From: Echinarachnius parma
Lineage: Eukaryota; Echinodermata; Echinoidea; Clypeasteroida; Echinarachniidae
Assembly: GCA_037951105.1 (NCBI GenBank)
Contig: JBAMJV010011085.1
Location: 1 to 64,000 of the forward strand
Direction: 5' to 3'
DNA: 64,000 nt
Both the position numbers and the translations under genes were made by a program. The notes beneath the pieces were generated by a model. That model ran no database searches. It was not told the origin of the DNA and saw nothing but the letters and a program-made list of their open reading frames with translations. Shown piece by piece: positions 35,463 to 46,495 of this stretch. The stretch's first letter is position 1, and each line of letters begins with the position of its first letter.

Positions 35463-35819
35463 TTAAGCATGTTTAAATGTTTAAGAGCCCATAATGCGAG
35501 TATTTGAAACTTCTCACAAATTTCACATCAATAACGTGAAGACTCTTTGATAAAAGAAAATATTAATGATTTTTTATCAAAATTGTAGACCTGTTTAAAG
35601 AACTCGTTTTTTTACAATTTTACAAAGTAACTTATGGCTTTCCGTAATCAACTTAGTGTTGAGATTTACTTGGGATCGTTGTGAAACACCCCTGTGGCAG
35701 GTTGGCTCTGACTAGCGGCGGCCACTCAGAAAATGAGTGTCGTGCAATATATATAGATTTCATCAATATAACACGTCAGTATTCCGAACACAGGGAAACT
35801 GGCCAGAAATACATTATCA

Positions 35820-36000
35820 TACAAATACAAATGAGCAAAGATCATTCAGGCTTCCCGGCCAGGATTCGAACCGGAAACTTCCGGATCGCTAGACCGGTGC
35901 TCTATGAACTCATCTAGAAAGCTCTTGTGATAGTACGTTGTTCGTCCCCGAAACCTCTTTGAACTGCTCGTGATGGTCAGAAACTATTATCAGTATCATT
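35820..36000 (-). mobile_element. Ala-tRNA-derived SINE, reverse strand
   Basis: On the minus strand: TCACGAGCAGTTC...GGGGACGAACA, a tRNA-like part with anticodon loop CTAGCGA and B box GGTTCGAATCC, then a tail ending CTGGCCAGTTTCCCTG. Shares leader and tRNA-like parts with 16806-16960. Confidence 0.7.
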
Positions 36001-36133
36001 TCAAATAATTTACTCACCCAATCGGGCTAGTCAATCTAAAATGTATAGTTTTAAAGTGCCTTTTCCTGTTTATAGCTTCACCGATGTTGTCAATCATTCC
36101 CTAGGGATTTATTGGGGTCGATGAAACCTAACT

Positions 36134-38275
36134 ACCAGTGGCGTAGACAGGGTCTTACACCTGGGGGGGATGATTTGCCGTTCACCGGACCAAGACCAAT
36201 TTTTCGAGACCAAGAGTCAAAAAAATTGCTTGAAAGTCCTCTCAGTGGGGGGGGGGGGGGGGGGGGGGGGGGGTAGATGTGAAGAAAGCAGTTTTGAAAT
36301 TTTTTTTGGGGGGGGGGGGCAAAACCTATGGGGGCTCAGGATTTTGTGTGTGTATATAGGGGCTCATGCCCAACCACACTCACAGTCACAGTGCTGCCCA
36401 CTTTGAGCCAGATGTGAGAGTGAGACATTGCAAGGATCGAAGCGGCCAAGCCCGAGGAAGCGAAGTGACTGAGCGGGGGAGGTGTGGGAGGGGGTGTCCC
36501 CCCACGCTAGCGAGATTTTGCATTTTTGGACTTGAAATTGTGCATTCTGGTGCTTACCTAGATAGGAAATTCGGGCTTAACATTGACTGTATCTGGGAAA
36601 GCGTGTTATGATTTGATCGACCAGAAATTTTAAATATATTTTCACGATAAAACAAATAATTGTCACACTAATAAATATGCCCCTCAATACAGGGAGCGAA
36701 GTGACTGAGCGGGGGGAGGGTGTGGGAGGGGGGGGGGGGGGGTGTCCCCCATCCCACGCTAGGGAGATTTTGCATTTTTGGACTTGAAATTGTGCATTCT
36801 GGTGCTTACCTAGATAGAAAATTCGGGCTTAACATTGCCTGTATCTGGGAAAGCGTGTCATGATTTGATCGACCAGAAATTTTAAATATATTTTCACGAT
36901 AAAACAAATAATTGACACACTAATAAATATGCCCCTCAATACAGGGAGCGAAGTGACTGAGCGGGGGGAGGGTGTGGGAGGGGGGTGTCCCCCCTCCCAC
37001 GCTAGGGAGATTTTGCATTTTTGGACTTGAAATTGTGCATTCTGGTGCTTACCTAGATAGGAAATTCGGGCTTAACATTGCCTGTATCTGGGAAAGCGTG
37101 TCATGATTTGATCGACCAGAAATTTTAAATATATTTTCACGATAAAACAAATAATTGACACACTAATGAATATGCACCTCAGTACAGGGAGGAAGTGACT
37201 GAGCGGGGGGAGGGTGTGGGAGGGGGGTGTCCCCCCTCCCACGCTAGGGAGATTTTGCATTTTTGGACTTGAAATTGTGCATTCTGGTGCTTACCTGGAT
37301 AGGAAATTCGGGCTTAACATTGACTGTATCTGGGAAAGCGTGTTATGATTTGATCGACTAGAAATTTAAAATATATTTTCACGATAAAACAAATAATTGA
37401 CACACTAATAAATATGCACCTCAACGCAGGGAGCGAAGTGACTGAGCGGGGGAGGGTGTGGGAGGGGGGTGTCCCCCCCCCCCCCCCCCACGGTAGGGAG
37501 ATTTTGCATTTTTGGACTTGAAATTGTGGAATCTGGTGCTTACCTAGATAGGAAATTCGGGCTTAATATTGACTGTATCTGGGAAAGCGTGTCATGATTT
37601 GATCGACCAGAAATTTTAAATATACTTTCACGAAGAAAACAAATAATTGACACATATGCACCCCAACACAAATATTGTATTTATATTTAGCATCATACAC
37701 AGTTCCAACATCTCCATATGCCACATTATGTATGATCCAACAACTTAGCCTATTGCCAAGAATGAGTCCCGAGGGGCGAAGCTACCGAGGGCTGGGGCAG
37801 GGCCAAATAGGGAGGGTTTGGGAGGGGGTATCCCCCCCCCCCCCACGTAGAAGATTTTGCATTTATATATATACTTGAAATGGTGCAATTTGGTGCACGT
37901 CACACAAGGAGCCAGAGTAATGCCAGCCTTCACTGGAACTACGTGGCCCGGTATACAGAAAACAAATACTCACCCCTGACCATACGAAAGTTACACAACA
38001 AACTGAGCTAATCTGTTCGCGCGCGAAGCGCGCAGCAAAAATTGAAAGTTGATGTATACATTACCTTTTTAACGTTATAATTAACAAGTCTTAGCTCAAC
38101 TTATGTTTTCTTTCCCACTCGTATACAGCTACACACACAAAAAATATATCCTTCCCTAAAACCTGGGGGGGGGGGGGGGGATGATTGTACATGTCATCCC
38201 CCCCCACCTTGTGAGGTGGGGGGATGCATCCCCCTCATCCCCCCCGTTGTCTACGCCCCTGCCCTCCTCCATTAC
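36134..38275. mobile_element. Possible large element with CAGTGGCGTAGAC ends and an internal satellite
   Basis: The left end CAGTGGCGTAGACAGGGT and right end GTTGTCTACGCCCCTG are inverted and hAT-like. Poly-G stretches lie near both ends and a ~240-bp tandem array between. No matching target duplication was found, so it may be two elements rather than one. Confidence 0.45.
36420..37910 (+). repeat. Tandem array of ~236-252-bp units with a G/C hairpin
   Basis: The motif GAAGTGACTGAGCGGGG recurs at 36462, 36698, 36950, 37192 and 37435, with a diverged sixth unit at about 37778. Each unit contains GGGAGGGGGGTGTCCCCCC, able to form a hairpin, then ATTTTGCATTTTTGGACTTG. Length differences are mainly in the G and C runs. 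Confidence 0.9.
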
Positions 38276-38920
38276 ACCCGCAAACTGGTATCCTCTTGAG
38301 AATATAGCACTCAGTTGAAACCCTACAACAAAAGCCACTCGTTATAGATACCTTAACGCAAGGCATGAGGTTGAATGATTTTATCACATCGATAGATTTG
38401 CTACGGTAGTCTATGCGTTTCGATTGGTTTCAACCATTGTTTCATACAAAAGTATGCATGTGATGTTTTGTTAAAATAACGATTAAATAGAGAGATCATC
38501 AACAACTATTCAAAAACCGCTTTTGACATTTTTTGCAAAAGTGTAAGCATTTCTTTTTTTTTTTTTTAATCATTGAATAAATTTGGGGCCCAAATTTATT
38601 ACGTCGGATATATTTATTGATATTTCAGCCATTTCTGAACCAATTTTGACCAAATAAAGTTTATTCTGCCATTAAAATTGCATTTTCCTTCAAATTCGAC
38701 ACTCAGTTTTTCATTATCTCACAAAAAATTGTGTTGTGCAGCGCCCTCTCTACCAAAACTAAACTACCCCTTTAATAAACACGTTATGTAATACGTTGTC
38801 AACAAAGGGAGCACAATCGAACTTTAACCAAACAAATACAAAAACAGTGTAAACGAAACAAACAAAAACTGGACCTAAGGACGGTATTCAGTTCAACGTA
38901 TTACTACTGCGAAAAGAAGG
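38265..38920. repeat. Dispersed duplicate of 45520-48815 (short version)
   Basis: The left part (AACGCAAGGCATGAGGTT...TTTTATCACATCGATA) matches 45601-45660. The middle (38430-38775) is a partial family-1 MITE. The right part (AACACGTTATGTAATACGTT...GCGAAAAGAAGGC) matches 48651-48810. Confidence 0.7.
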
Positions 38921-39009
38921 CGTCAATCACCCGGTCAATCACTCAATCATACATAATTATGTATAACGGAAGATAAATTTTAAGCTGTTCTATGCTTATA
39001 ATGAAAATA

Positions 39010-39095
39010 GAAATACAACGATGTATGTGAGAACCGCAAGAGTTCCAAGTAAGTTTTTAGGATTTTTACAATGTTGCTAGATCCCTTCAATAAGT
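39010..39095 (-). repeat. Fragment of the AGGGACTTAGTAAC family
   Basis: GTATGTGAGAACCGC, GTTCCAAGTAAG and ATGTTGCTAGATCCC appear in reverse orientation relative to 52031-52403. Confidence 0.5.
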
Positions 39096-39244
39096 AATAA
39101 TAAAACAAATAATATCCACTATTTGTATAGCGACGATTGATAATCCTCTCTATGCGCTTTATAATTTCATTATTACCCCGGTCATAAGTAATTGCGATCA
39201 AAGTACCAATAACCTGATTGGCCAGTTGTAATCATTTATCTAAT

Positions 39245-39454
39245 GCCCGGCGCAGACAGAGCCGACTCGACTGGTTGTAGTTCCGATCGGCTCAGTTTTT
39301 AGTGCCTTGCGACACACATTTTGCCAGTCGAAATATAGTCGGATGCTAGTTGGGGCCAATTCAACACGATGAAACGGATCAGACCGACCGGGCCAACCTC
39401 TAGCCTGATTGAAACCAGTCGGATCGGGTCGAGTCGGCTCTGTCTGCGCCGGGC
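39245..39454. mobile_element. 210-bp MITE with 27-bp inverted ends
   Basis: GCCCGGCGCAGACAGAGCCG at the left and its complement at the right continue for 27 bp through ACTCGAC. Flanked by TAA on both sides, one base from the repeat, which hints at a 3-bp target duplication of the PIF/Harbinger type. Confidence 0.7.
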
Positions 39455-39577
39455 TTAAGTTGCAATGTTTACTATAGATATTATCATATCGATGTGATCA
39501 TAGTACATATAGGGCCATCATCCAGTACGCCTCCACAATCGAAACTGGCAGTCAAGGAATCACAAGCATGCTTAGTG

Positions 39578-40331
39578 ATGAAATCCCCAGTCGTAACCAT
39601 TAGCTGTCTCTTAGTCTTACTCTTCACTGGCGTTTCGTCAAGGACATTTCCCATTGGATCAAACATCACTCTTGTATTCTTCCACGAATTGATATCGCCA
39701 GACTCCAGATACTTTTGTAGTGCTGGTATTGTGGGTCTGGATGAGCCGTTCGTCTACAACAACAACAACACAAATCAACGTGGATTGAAAGACGGTCAGA
39801 AAGGACGCGTCCATCTAACATTGAAAAAGGAACATCAAAATTTAACCATCCTCCTTAGCATAACTAATCTTGAAAAGGTAGATGAAGGTGAATATATCAC
39901 ATATGTATGGGAACTTATAAGCGGCGTTATTCGCGAAAACAAGGATTATTCCACTGAAGTCGCAATATCATTTCCACCGGGAAAGGCTACGTGTGAAGTT
40001 CAGAAACATCTTCTCGAATGGTTTCCAGTAGTATGTAATGCCACCGCTGGTAGCGTTGACAACCACGGGGAGATTATCTGCCTTCAAAGTGCCAAACAAT
40101 TACCACATATTCAACCCTCAACGCGTATTGGTGACAGGATAACCGCCGTCTTTTGGATAGACCCTAGTCTACCTGCTGCATGCTGTGTGATTGGTTATAA
40201 CTTTACAATCGATACAGGCTCCTGCAAGGATTTCGTGTATCAACCCGTTGAAGTGAATGACTTGTCTACCGATTCTGCCTCCACTTCCAGCACCACATTA
40301 ATTTCTGTACACTCCACTCTGAATTCTGCAG
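39578..40331 (+). CDS. Ig-like surface protein, exon 1
   Basis: An open frame begins at 39494, but the Met at 39578 starts a good signal peptide (MKSPVVTISCLLVLLFTGVS) and is preferred. An Ig V-like segment follows: SNITLVFFHE, SRYFCSAG, and LTILLSITNLEKVDEGEYITY. The last has the L-x-I-x-N-x-x-x-x-D-x-G-x-Y pattern of an Ig fold, but the usual Y-x-C cysteine is replaced (Y-I-T-Y). A second, Cys-containing region (ATCEVQ, VVCNAT, IICLQS, AACCVIGYNFT) precedes a Ser/Thr-rich stalk. Possible N-glycosylation sites are NIT, NLT, NAT and NFT. The exon ends in phase 1 at a GCAG/GTAAGT donor. Joined to 44608-44678 it gives 274 residues. No specific family recognised; immune or adhesion roles are only possibilities. 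Confidence 0.75.
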
Positions 40332-40671
40332 GTAAGTGCTTCATAATCTATGAAGAAAAAACCAAGGATGTTTGAAACCTGATTTATGCTTCTGTTGGTA
40401 ATACAATTAAATGAGGTATGTGCAAACCGCTCGAATTCTAAGTAATTAATGTGGTCCTGGATGTTGACAATGTTACCAAATACATGCAGGTAAATTGATA
40501 GCCGTTTAACGTTAATGTTCCCCCACAATAATTGATTTGGGCATGTCAATTCCAAACTCTTTCCTGAATTCAAACACAACATCTTCGTTATTTTGTATGG
40601 AATATTAAGCCTCGCAAAATAATAGGGGACACACTTTATATTCATCGTTTGTTTCAAGGATTTTCCCAGTA

Positions 40672-41161
40672 GGTCAAACTGAATTTTAGTAACCAAAATC
40701 TGTACCATAACATTAGACACTAATATTTATAACTCCACCATGCTCGAAAGGTATACAAAATTACAAACGACTAAGTAAAATGCCTGTTATCATCCAAAAA
40801 GAGCTGTTGAAACATAAGATGGCGCTCTATAAACACGCATTGTGCATGTGATGTTTTGTTTAGATAATGATTAGATATAGAGAGAGCATCAACAACCATT
40901 TTAATCCTCTTTTGTAAAGAAAACATTTGTTAGCATTTTATTTTGTTTTCCTTTAATCATCGAATAAATCTGTCGGCCCAGCTTTATTCCGATCGGATAT
41001 ATTTATTGATATTTCAGCTTTTTCTGAACCGATTTTAATCAAATAAAGTTTATTCTGTCATTAAATTATATGCTCTTTCAAATTTGATACTCAGTTTGTC
41101 ATCACCTCACAAAAAGAAATATTTCTTGAAGCACCCTCTATACGAAAACTCAACTACCCCT
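40672..41161 (+). mobile_element. Family-1 TTAA MITE, 5'-shortened copy
   Basis: The end ACTCAACTACCCC abuts TTAA at 41162-41165. The interior matches 19270-19777 and 45969-46495. The left terminus is missing. Confidence 0.7.
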
Positions 41162-41511
41162 TTAACACAAAATTGACAAATTATTAGGGGAATGCCCGTG
41201 CTTAAGTGATATTAAAGTTACAACAACTGTTATTCTACCTAACACATTAATACTCATTAAAATAATGTGCATTTTACTATACTGTAGTTTTTTGTTTTAA
41301 TATTCTGTCATGATTATAATTGGATATATTGGTGTAAACTGCGCGAAAATCCGTTACACAATGATGTCAAACATAGCATAAAAACGCAACATGGTCCTTG
41401 TTATGATATATACCAAAAACATATATTGTAAGAGTTGTGTCTGTTATTAGCATCTCTGTAATAATAGGTTGGGCGGTAAGGGCAATTTATTACAGGAAGC
41501 CACATCATATA

Positions 41512-42271
41512 CACTCAGCAAAAAAAGAAAGTAAACACCTTTTCAAGTCCAGAAGTTTCATATACAACTTTAATAAAAATCAATAAATTATATATATCAA
41601 ATTTAAGAAAATTTAATTGTTTTTCAACCTGCTAGGTGAACACAAATTGAAACTTTACGCATGAGTGAACACATTTGTTTTTCTCTTCCAATGTGCAAAA
41701 GTAAAAATTGCAAAAATGGACAGTCTGCCATTGATGTGTACATGCCCTTCCACAACAAAAATGGAAACATAAGATCACACTTACACAATGGCTTTATCTT
41801 TGAATGAGAGACAAATGTGGTTAAACTGCATTATTGATATCCAGCATGCGCCGTTGATGTACTGCGCTGTTTAACAGTCATGGTGGCCCAACAAGATATT
41901 GACTTTAAAAAAAGAAACACTGCAAAGGAAGACGGATACTGACTCTAAACCAACAAAGATGGCTCTTTTTAATAACAATTTTCTTTTCAAGTGCAATGAA
42001 CCATGCAAATCTTTTTCGTGTTTTGTTTAACTTTTCTGTGCAATATGACTTTTTATATTATTTGTGCAATTTTGCAATTTTTACTTTTGCACCTTGGAAC
42101 AGACAAATGAATGTGTTCACTCATTCGTAAAGTTTCAATTTGTATTCACCTACCAGGCTGAAAAACAATTAAATATCGTTTAATTTGATATATAATTTAT
42201 TTGTTTTTTATAAAATCTTATATGAAAAATATGAACTAGAAAAAGTGTTTACTTTCTTTTTTTGCTGAGTA
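41512..42271. mobile_element. Mariner-like non-autonomous element with ~205-bp inverted ends
   Basis: TA at 41510-41511 and 42272-42273. The ends CACTCAGCAAAAAAAGAAAG and CTTTCTTTTTTTGCTGAGTA are inverted for about 205 bp (through AAGTAAAAATTGCAAAA). The 350-bp core has no transposase frame. TA duplication fits Tc1/mariner. Confidence 0.8.
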
Positions 42272-42856
42272 TAGATTGACTCGGACACTGGTCACCCAGC
42301 TATATCACCTATGGATCAAAGTATGTCAGTCTCTAAAACATGGAACAGCCCACTACAGGGTCATCATTTCCCCGAGTATGAGGACCATTCAGGATGTAGA
42401 GATAAACTGCTAAATTGGCCAACCACCATGAGCAAGAAGTGCAAACTCAATCCCACTTCGATAAGAGAATGGGCAAGCAATTGAACGTATCCCAGGAAAT
42501 GGATGAGTCCTTAATCGAAAGAATATTCAAGACACCAAGGCTCTAGTATACGCTCATGTTGCTAAAATATCATATTGACACTGGGATGTGTACATATCAT
42601 GCGTCTTGAATGGTTAAAAGGCATGGGTTTGTAGGGGCTGGATATGAAGGCAGCATAATGTTCTTTATATCTATCAAACAAACAACGTGTAGAGACAATG
42701 GAGACACGGCAGAAGTGTACGTCCTAGACAATATTAAAATAGTCTTCATAATTTGTATGGAAACCTATTTTTCTGAACTTGTGGATTATAACAATATTAA
42801 TTTAAAAAGAATTGCCTTTCATTTGTAAATTGTAAGAATAATATTTTGGGTGGTGG

Positions 42857-43200
42857 TTCCCTTAAAGGGCAATGCAACTCAAGCAAAGAGTTTATACTAC
42901 TTTATACATCGTAATATTCCTGTTTATTATATGTAACATTACTCTTTGGAAGAAAAAATTTGAAAACTCTATAGGCTTCACCACTATTTACGCGAACACT
43001 GGAGGCCGCCATTATTAGGTTTGTACGGACCTCGGTCAATGATAAGGAAATAATGACTGATTTTGAGTGCGATATGTCAATAGTGTGCCTTTCTTTCGTG
43101 GCTTGAATGCATGACCACCTCACCCCCATTCAAGCCAAGGAAGGCACACTATTGACAAAAATCAGTGCATTTTGCAACATTTCACTTTTGACTTTGCCCT
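42857..43200. mobile_element. Palindromic element with AAAGGGCAA/TTTGCCCT ends
   Basis: It starts at CCTTAAAGGGCAATGC and ends CTTTGCCCT. An internal palindrome at about 43055-43172 pairs ACTGATTTT...GTCAATAGTGTGCCTT...GGCTTGAAT with its complement. Confidence 0.6.
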
Positions 43201-43487
43201 ACATTTGGATGCAATGCACATTCCATGATAACATATTCATAGCAAATGTTATATCAATGTAAAGGGGAGAATCTACGCTTTCCAATGATACCAAATTTAT
43301 GAATGGTTATAGCGTAATAGAAAAGTTATTAATGCGCAAACCTCGATTGCGGAACTTTTTGTGCGAAGTATATAATATAGAAAGTGGCATAATTATCGAA
43401 TAGCGTTAATTAACGTGTGATGCTGTAATATTATACCCAGTTAACTCTACAGTTTTGTTTGGTATACATTTTTTTTTTTAAGGGTCC

Positions 43488-43912
43488 ATGGCGTAGCCAG
43501 TGTCAAGCCATATGCCGTACTGATGAAGGGTCAGAAGGTAGTTTAATCTAAATAAGTATGTGAATAGATCTGGGCGTATAAAATGTTTTTTTGTTTATGC
43601 CTACTGAACATGCACTCTTAATGCATTGTTAATGATAAACATCCTTGTTTTTAGGGACATTCCCATATCCCTGGTATTTCCTCTAATAAACATTCCAGGG
43701 GTATTTTCATTGGGCCAGGGGTTCTGCCGGGTTCTAGCTTAGAGAGGGAGGTGAGGGAGGGCTGAGGTGAGGCAAAAAGATCTTTCCATGTTAAGAAATC
43801 CCAGGGAGCAGCCTATCAAAAAGTAAAGAACAAATGACATTTCATGATTTCAGTACAGAAAGAAGGGTGATAACCCCCCCCCCCCCAATCTCTTAGCTAC
43901 GCCATTGTTTAT
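43488..43912. mobile_element. Inverted-repeat element with GGCGTAGCC/GCTACGCC ends and a poly-C run
   Basis: ATGGCGTAGCCAGTGTC at the left and TAGCTACGCCATT at the right, with 14 C near the right end. Resembles the other GGCGTAG elements in the window. Confidence 0.55.
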
Positions 43913-43929
43913 GTCTTTGTGTAGAACAA

Positions 43930-44220
43930 TTGTTTTCAGCATTTCAATAAACATATAAATTGACACCAATAATGCAAATCGACCAACCCAATCATTTTGT
44001 ATACCAAAAAGTAACTTTTGAGCGGCCATCTTGGAAAAATGGCGGCCAAGTTGGATTTTCGCCATCATATGGGTCCGTATGTGTCACAACTCACAATCGT
44101 TTTTAGCAAGTCAATAAACATAACAATTGACACGAAAATTATTAAAGTCGACCAGCTCAGTCAATTTGTATATCGAAAAGTCGCTTTTTGGTGGCTATTT
44201 TGGATTTTCGCTTGTCTCAG
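43930..44220 (+). repeat. Two diverged ~150-bp direct repeats
   Basis: GTTTTCAGCATTTCAATAAAC...AAAAGTAACTTTTGAGCGGCC is repeated as GTTTTTAGCAAGTCAATAAAC...AAAAGTCGCTTTTTGGTGGC. Each copy ends in a GGATTTTCGC block. Confidence 0.6.
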
Positions 44221-44607
44221 TAGTTTTTATTTTTTTCTAAAAACTGTCCCTGTTAGCCTGCATACCAAGTTTGTAGCTTGTATCAAACTGTTAACGATTC
44301 CCATGAAATTATACACTTATCTGCTTTAAAACCCTGGTTACCCTAGTGCTGATTGACGTCAAACGTGTGGCTCGTTCAGCATGTCAGTGATTACAAATTT
44401 ACCCCTGGCTGTGAGAAATCTTCAGTCAAAGTGTAAAAATTGTTGACAAAAGGAGGAGCGATTGTTTATTTTGGCGCCCAATATGTTTTCCCATTTTTTT
44501 CACAAATTCACACGTTGGTATTAACCCTCTTAACAGTAATGTATACAGTATAAGATCAATTAATTATCTATTTCCTTGTTATTCTGTCTCTTGATTTTTA
44601 TTTTCAG

Positions 44608-44678
44608 ATAAAAATAATTTGGACATTGCCGGAATCTTTTTAGCAGCTGTGTTTCTAGTTCTAGCATCCAGTTTGTAA
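44608..44678 (+). CDS. Ig-like surface protein, exon 2 (hydrophobic C-terminal tail)
   Basis: After the acceptor TATTTTCAG, 71 bp complete codon G-AT and encode DKNNLDIAGIFLAAVFLVLA, then SSL and TAA at 44676-44678. The protein ends in ~17 hydrophobic residues with no cytoplasmic tail. Just before lie small residues (N-S-A-D) that could form an omega site, and a short polar spacer. This is the pattern of a GPI-attachment signal; a tail-less membrane anchor is the alternative. The phase matches the donor at 40332 exactly. Confidence 0.75.
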
Positions 44679-44880
44679 CAACATAAACGAAAGAAGCGGT
44701 ATGTTACACACATTTTCTCCCTGCTTATCAAAAGAGCTTGATAACAACAGATACACTTATATACTTTTCAAGATTGTTGAATGTTTCATGAAATACATTG
44801 TACAGCCTAACAGATGAAGACATTTTATGAATTATAATGTTATGATTAGATTTAAGGTTGTTATTGTTTTGTTTTATCCA

Positions 44881-44886
44881 AATAAA
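44881..44886 (+). promoter_or_regulatory. Candidate polyadenylation signal of the Ig-like gene
   Basis: AATAAA about 200 bp after the stop codon. A second AATAAA lies near 44940. Confidence 0.45.
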
Positions 44887-44889
44887 AAG

Positions 44890-45520
44890 CCACATTCTAA
44901 TTGACGAAACATTATTGCGCAACGAAAATGGCACGGAAGAAATAAACTAATTCATACTCTTCATTAAGGTACTTATACTTGGTATATTCATATAGCAAGT
45001 ATTCTTGGTTTCGGATAAATCCATTCCAGGACTGGTCCCAAAAATAATCAGACTGAGGATTATAGATGATTTTGCATGCTACTGCTAAACCAACATAGTT
45101 TTCATTGAATTATATACTGCTAAAAATATTTAAGATACAGGGAATATGATACTAATCTTCGGAAATAAAAATGACAAACTGACCTGTAAATGGAATTTCT
45201 ATCCAGAGCGTAATATTAACCGTTGTATTTGTTTGTTGTTTTGTATTATACCTACACATTTAGCCCCCTTTCCTATTTTTTGTTTTCAAAAACATTCGAC
45301 GCTTTTGTACAGCCCGTATTCACGTGAATCTAGGTACAGTTATTGCCGACCTTTTCTTGTTTGTCATACGAGTGGTTAAATTCAGGAAGATAAGATGTTT
45401 ATCATTAACCAATTGTGACCAAAGTCTAAACATACACAAGGTACAACGTGAGCTTATGGGCCCTGATAATGTTTATCCTTGATGTCCTATAATTGGTCTT
45501 TTTTCTCTTTATGAACTTTG
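44890..45520. other. Intergenic stretch, nothing recognised
   Basis: AT-rich, short frames only. Confidence 0.35.
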
Positions 45521-45968
45521 TTTAGGGCCCCCCTCATTACGCCTCCAAATCGTAATCCTCTTCAGAATAGCAGTTGAAATCCTCCTACTGGTAATAGATA
45601 CCTACACGCAAGGCATGAGGTTTAATGATTTTATTACATCGATATATCTGCTTGGGTATACGTTTCAATACCTTTTCGCGTTTGTCCTTGAAAGAGTACT
45701 GTCATCTCCTCGACGAAAAGATTCTTTGTTTGTTTACATCTTGCGCTCGAGTCAATCTCCTTCTATTGTTAAATGTACACTCGAGTATTGGTACTTCCCG
45801 AAATGCCCCTTGACACTAAATTGGTTGGTTTTAAATCCATTTGAAAGTTCAGTGAATAAAACATGTAAAATGAGAATCAATCCCTTTCGAATGCTCTCAT
45901 AGTTGTTAAATTTGATTTCAAAATATGTTATTTATATATCGTCTAGCCAGGCGATATCTTGACTTTAA

Positions 45969-46495
45969 AGGGGTAGTACAGTTTTGGTAAGGCTGAACTT
46001 TAGTAACCAAGACCTGCACAGTAACATTACAAACTAATAGTTATAACTCCACCATGCTCGAAAGGTATACAAAATTACAAACGACTAAGTAAAAAGCCTG
46101 TTATCATTCAAAAAGAGCCATTAAAACACAAGAGGGCGCTCTGTAAAAAGGCATTGGTTTTAACCATTTTTCATACAAAAGTATGCATGTGATGTTCTGT
46201 TGAAATAATGATTAAATAGAGAGATCAACTATTTAAAAACCGCCTTTGAAATTTTTTGAAAAAGCGTAAGCATTTTTAAAATATTTTTTAGAAATCATCG
46301 AATAAATTTGGGGCCCAAATTTATTACGATCGGATATATTTATTGATATTTCAGCCATTTCTGAACCGATTTTGACCAAATAAAGTTTATTATGTCAAAG
46401 AATTGCATGTTCAGTCAAATTCGACACTCAGTTTTTCATTACCTCACAAAAATTGTGTTGTGCAGCGCCCTCTCTACCAAAACTGAACTACCCCT
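45969..46495 (+). mobile_element. Family-1 TTAA MITE, complete copy
   Basis: TTAA at 45965-45968 and 46496-46499. The ends AGGGGTAGTACAGTTTTGG and CCAAAACTGAACTACCCC are inverted. Confidence 0.85.

Larger units (their letters stand above)
34645..35692. mobile_element. MITE with GTTTCACAAAG/CTTTGTGAAAC-type ends, interrupted
   Basis: The left end is the expanded GTTTCACAAAGAT array and the right end is CGTTGTGAAACACCCCTG near 35692. Its interior (AAGTTGGACTTAAA...TTCGGAATTAA) aligns with 13740-13850 in gene A. A TTAA-flanked element (34981-35462) sits within. Confidence 0.6.
40332..44607. other. Intron of the Ig-like gene
   Basis: A 4.3 kb GT-AG intron filled with repeats: a family-1 MITE (to 41161), a TA-flanked element (41512-42271), a palindromic element (42857-43200), a poly-C inverted repeat (43488-43912) and two direct repeats (43930-44215). 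Sequence at 42280-42840 has no recognised feature. Confidence 0.6.
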
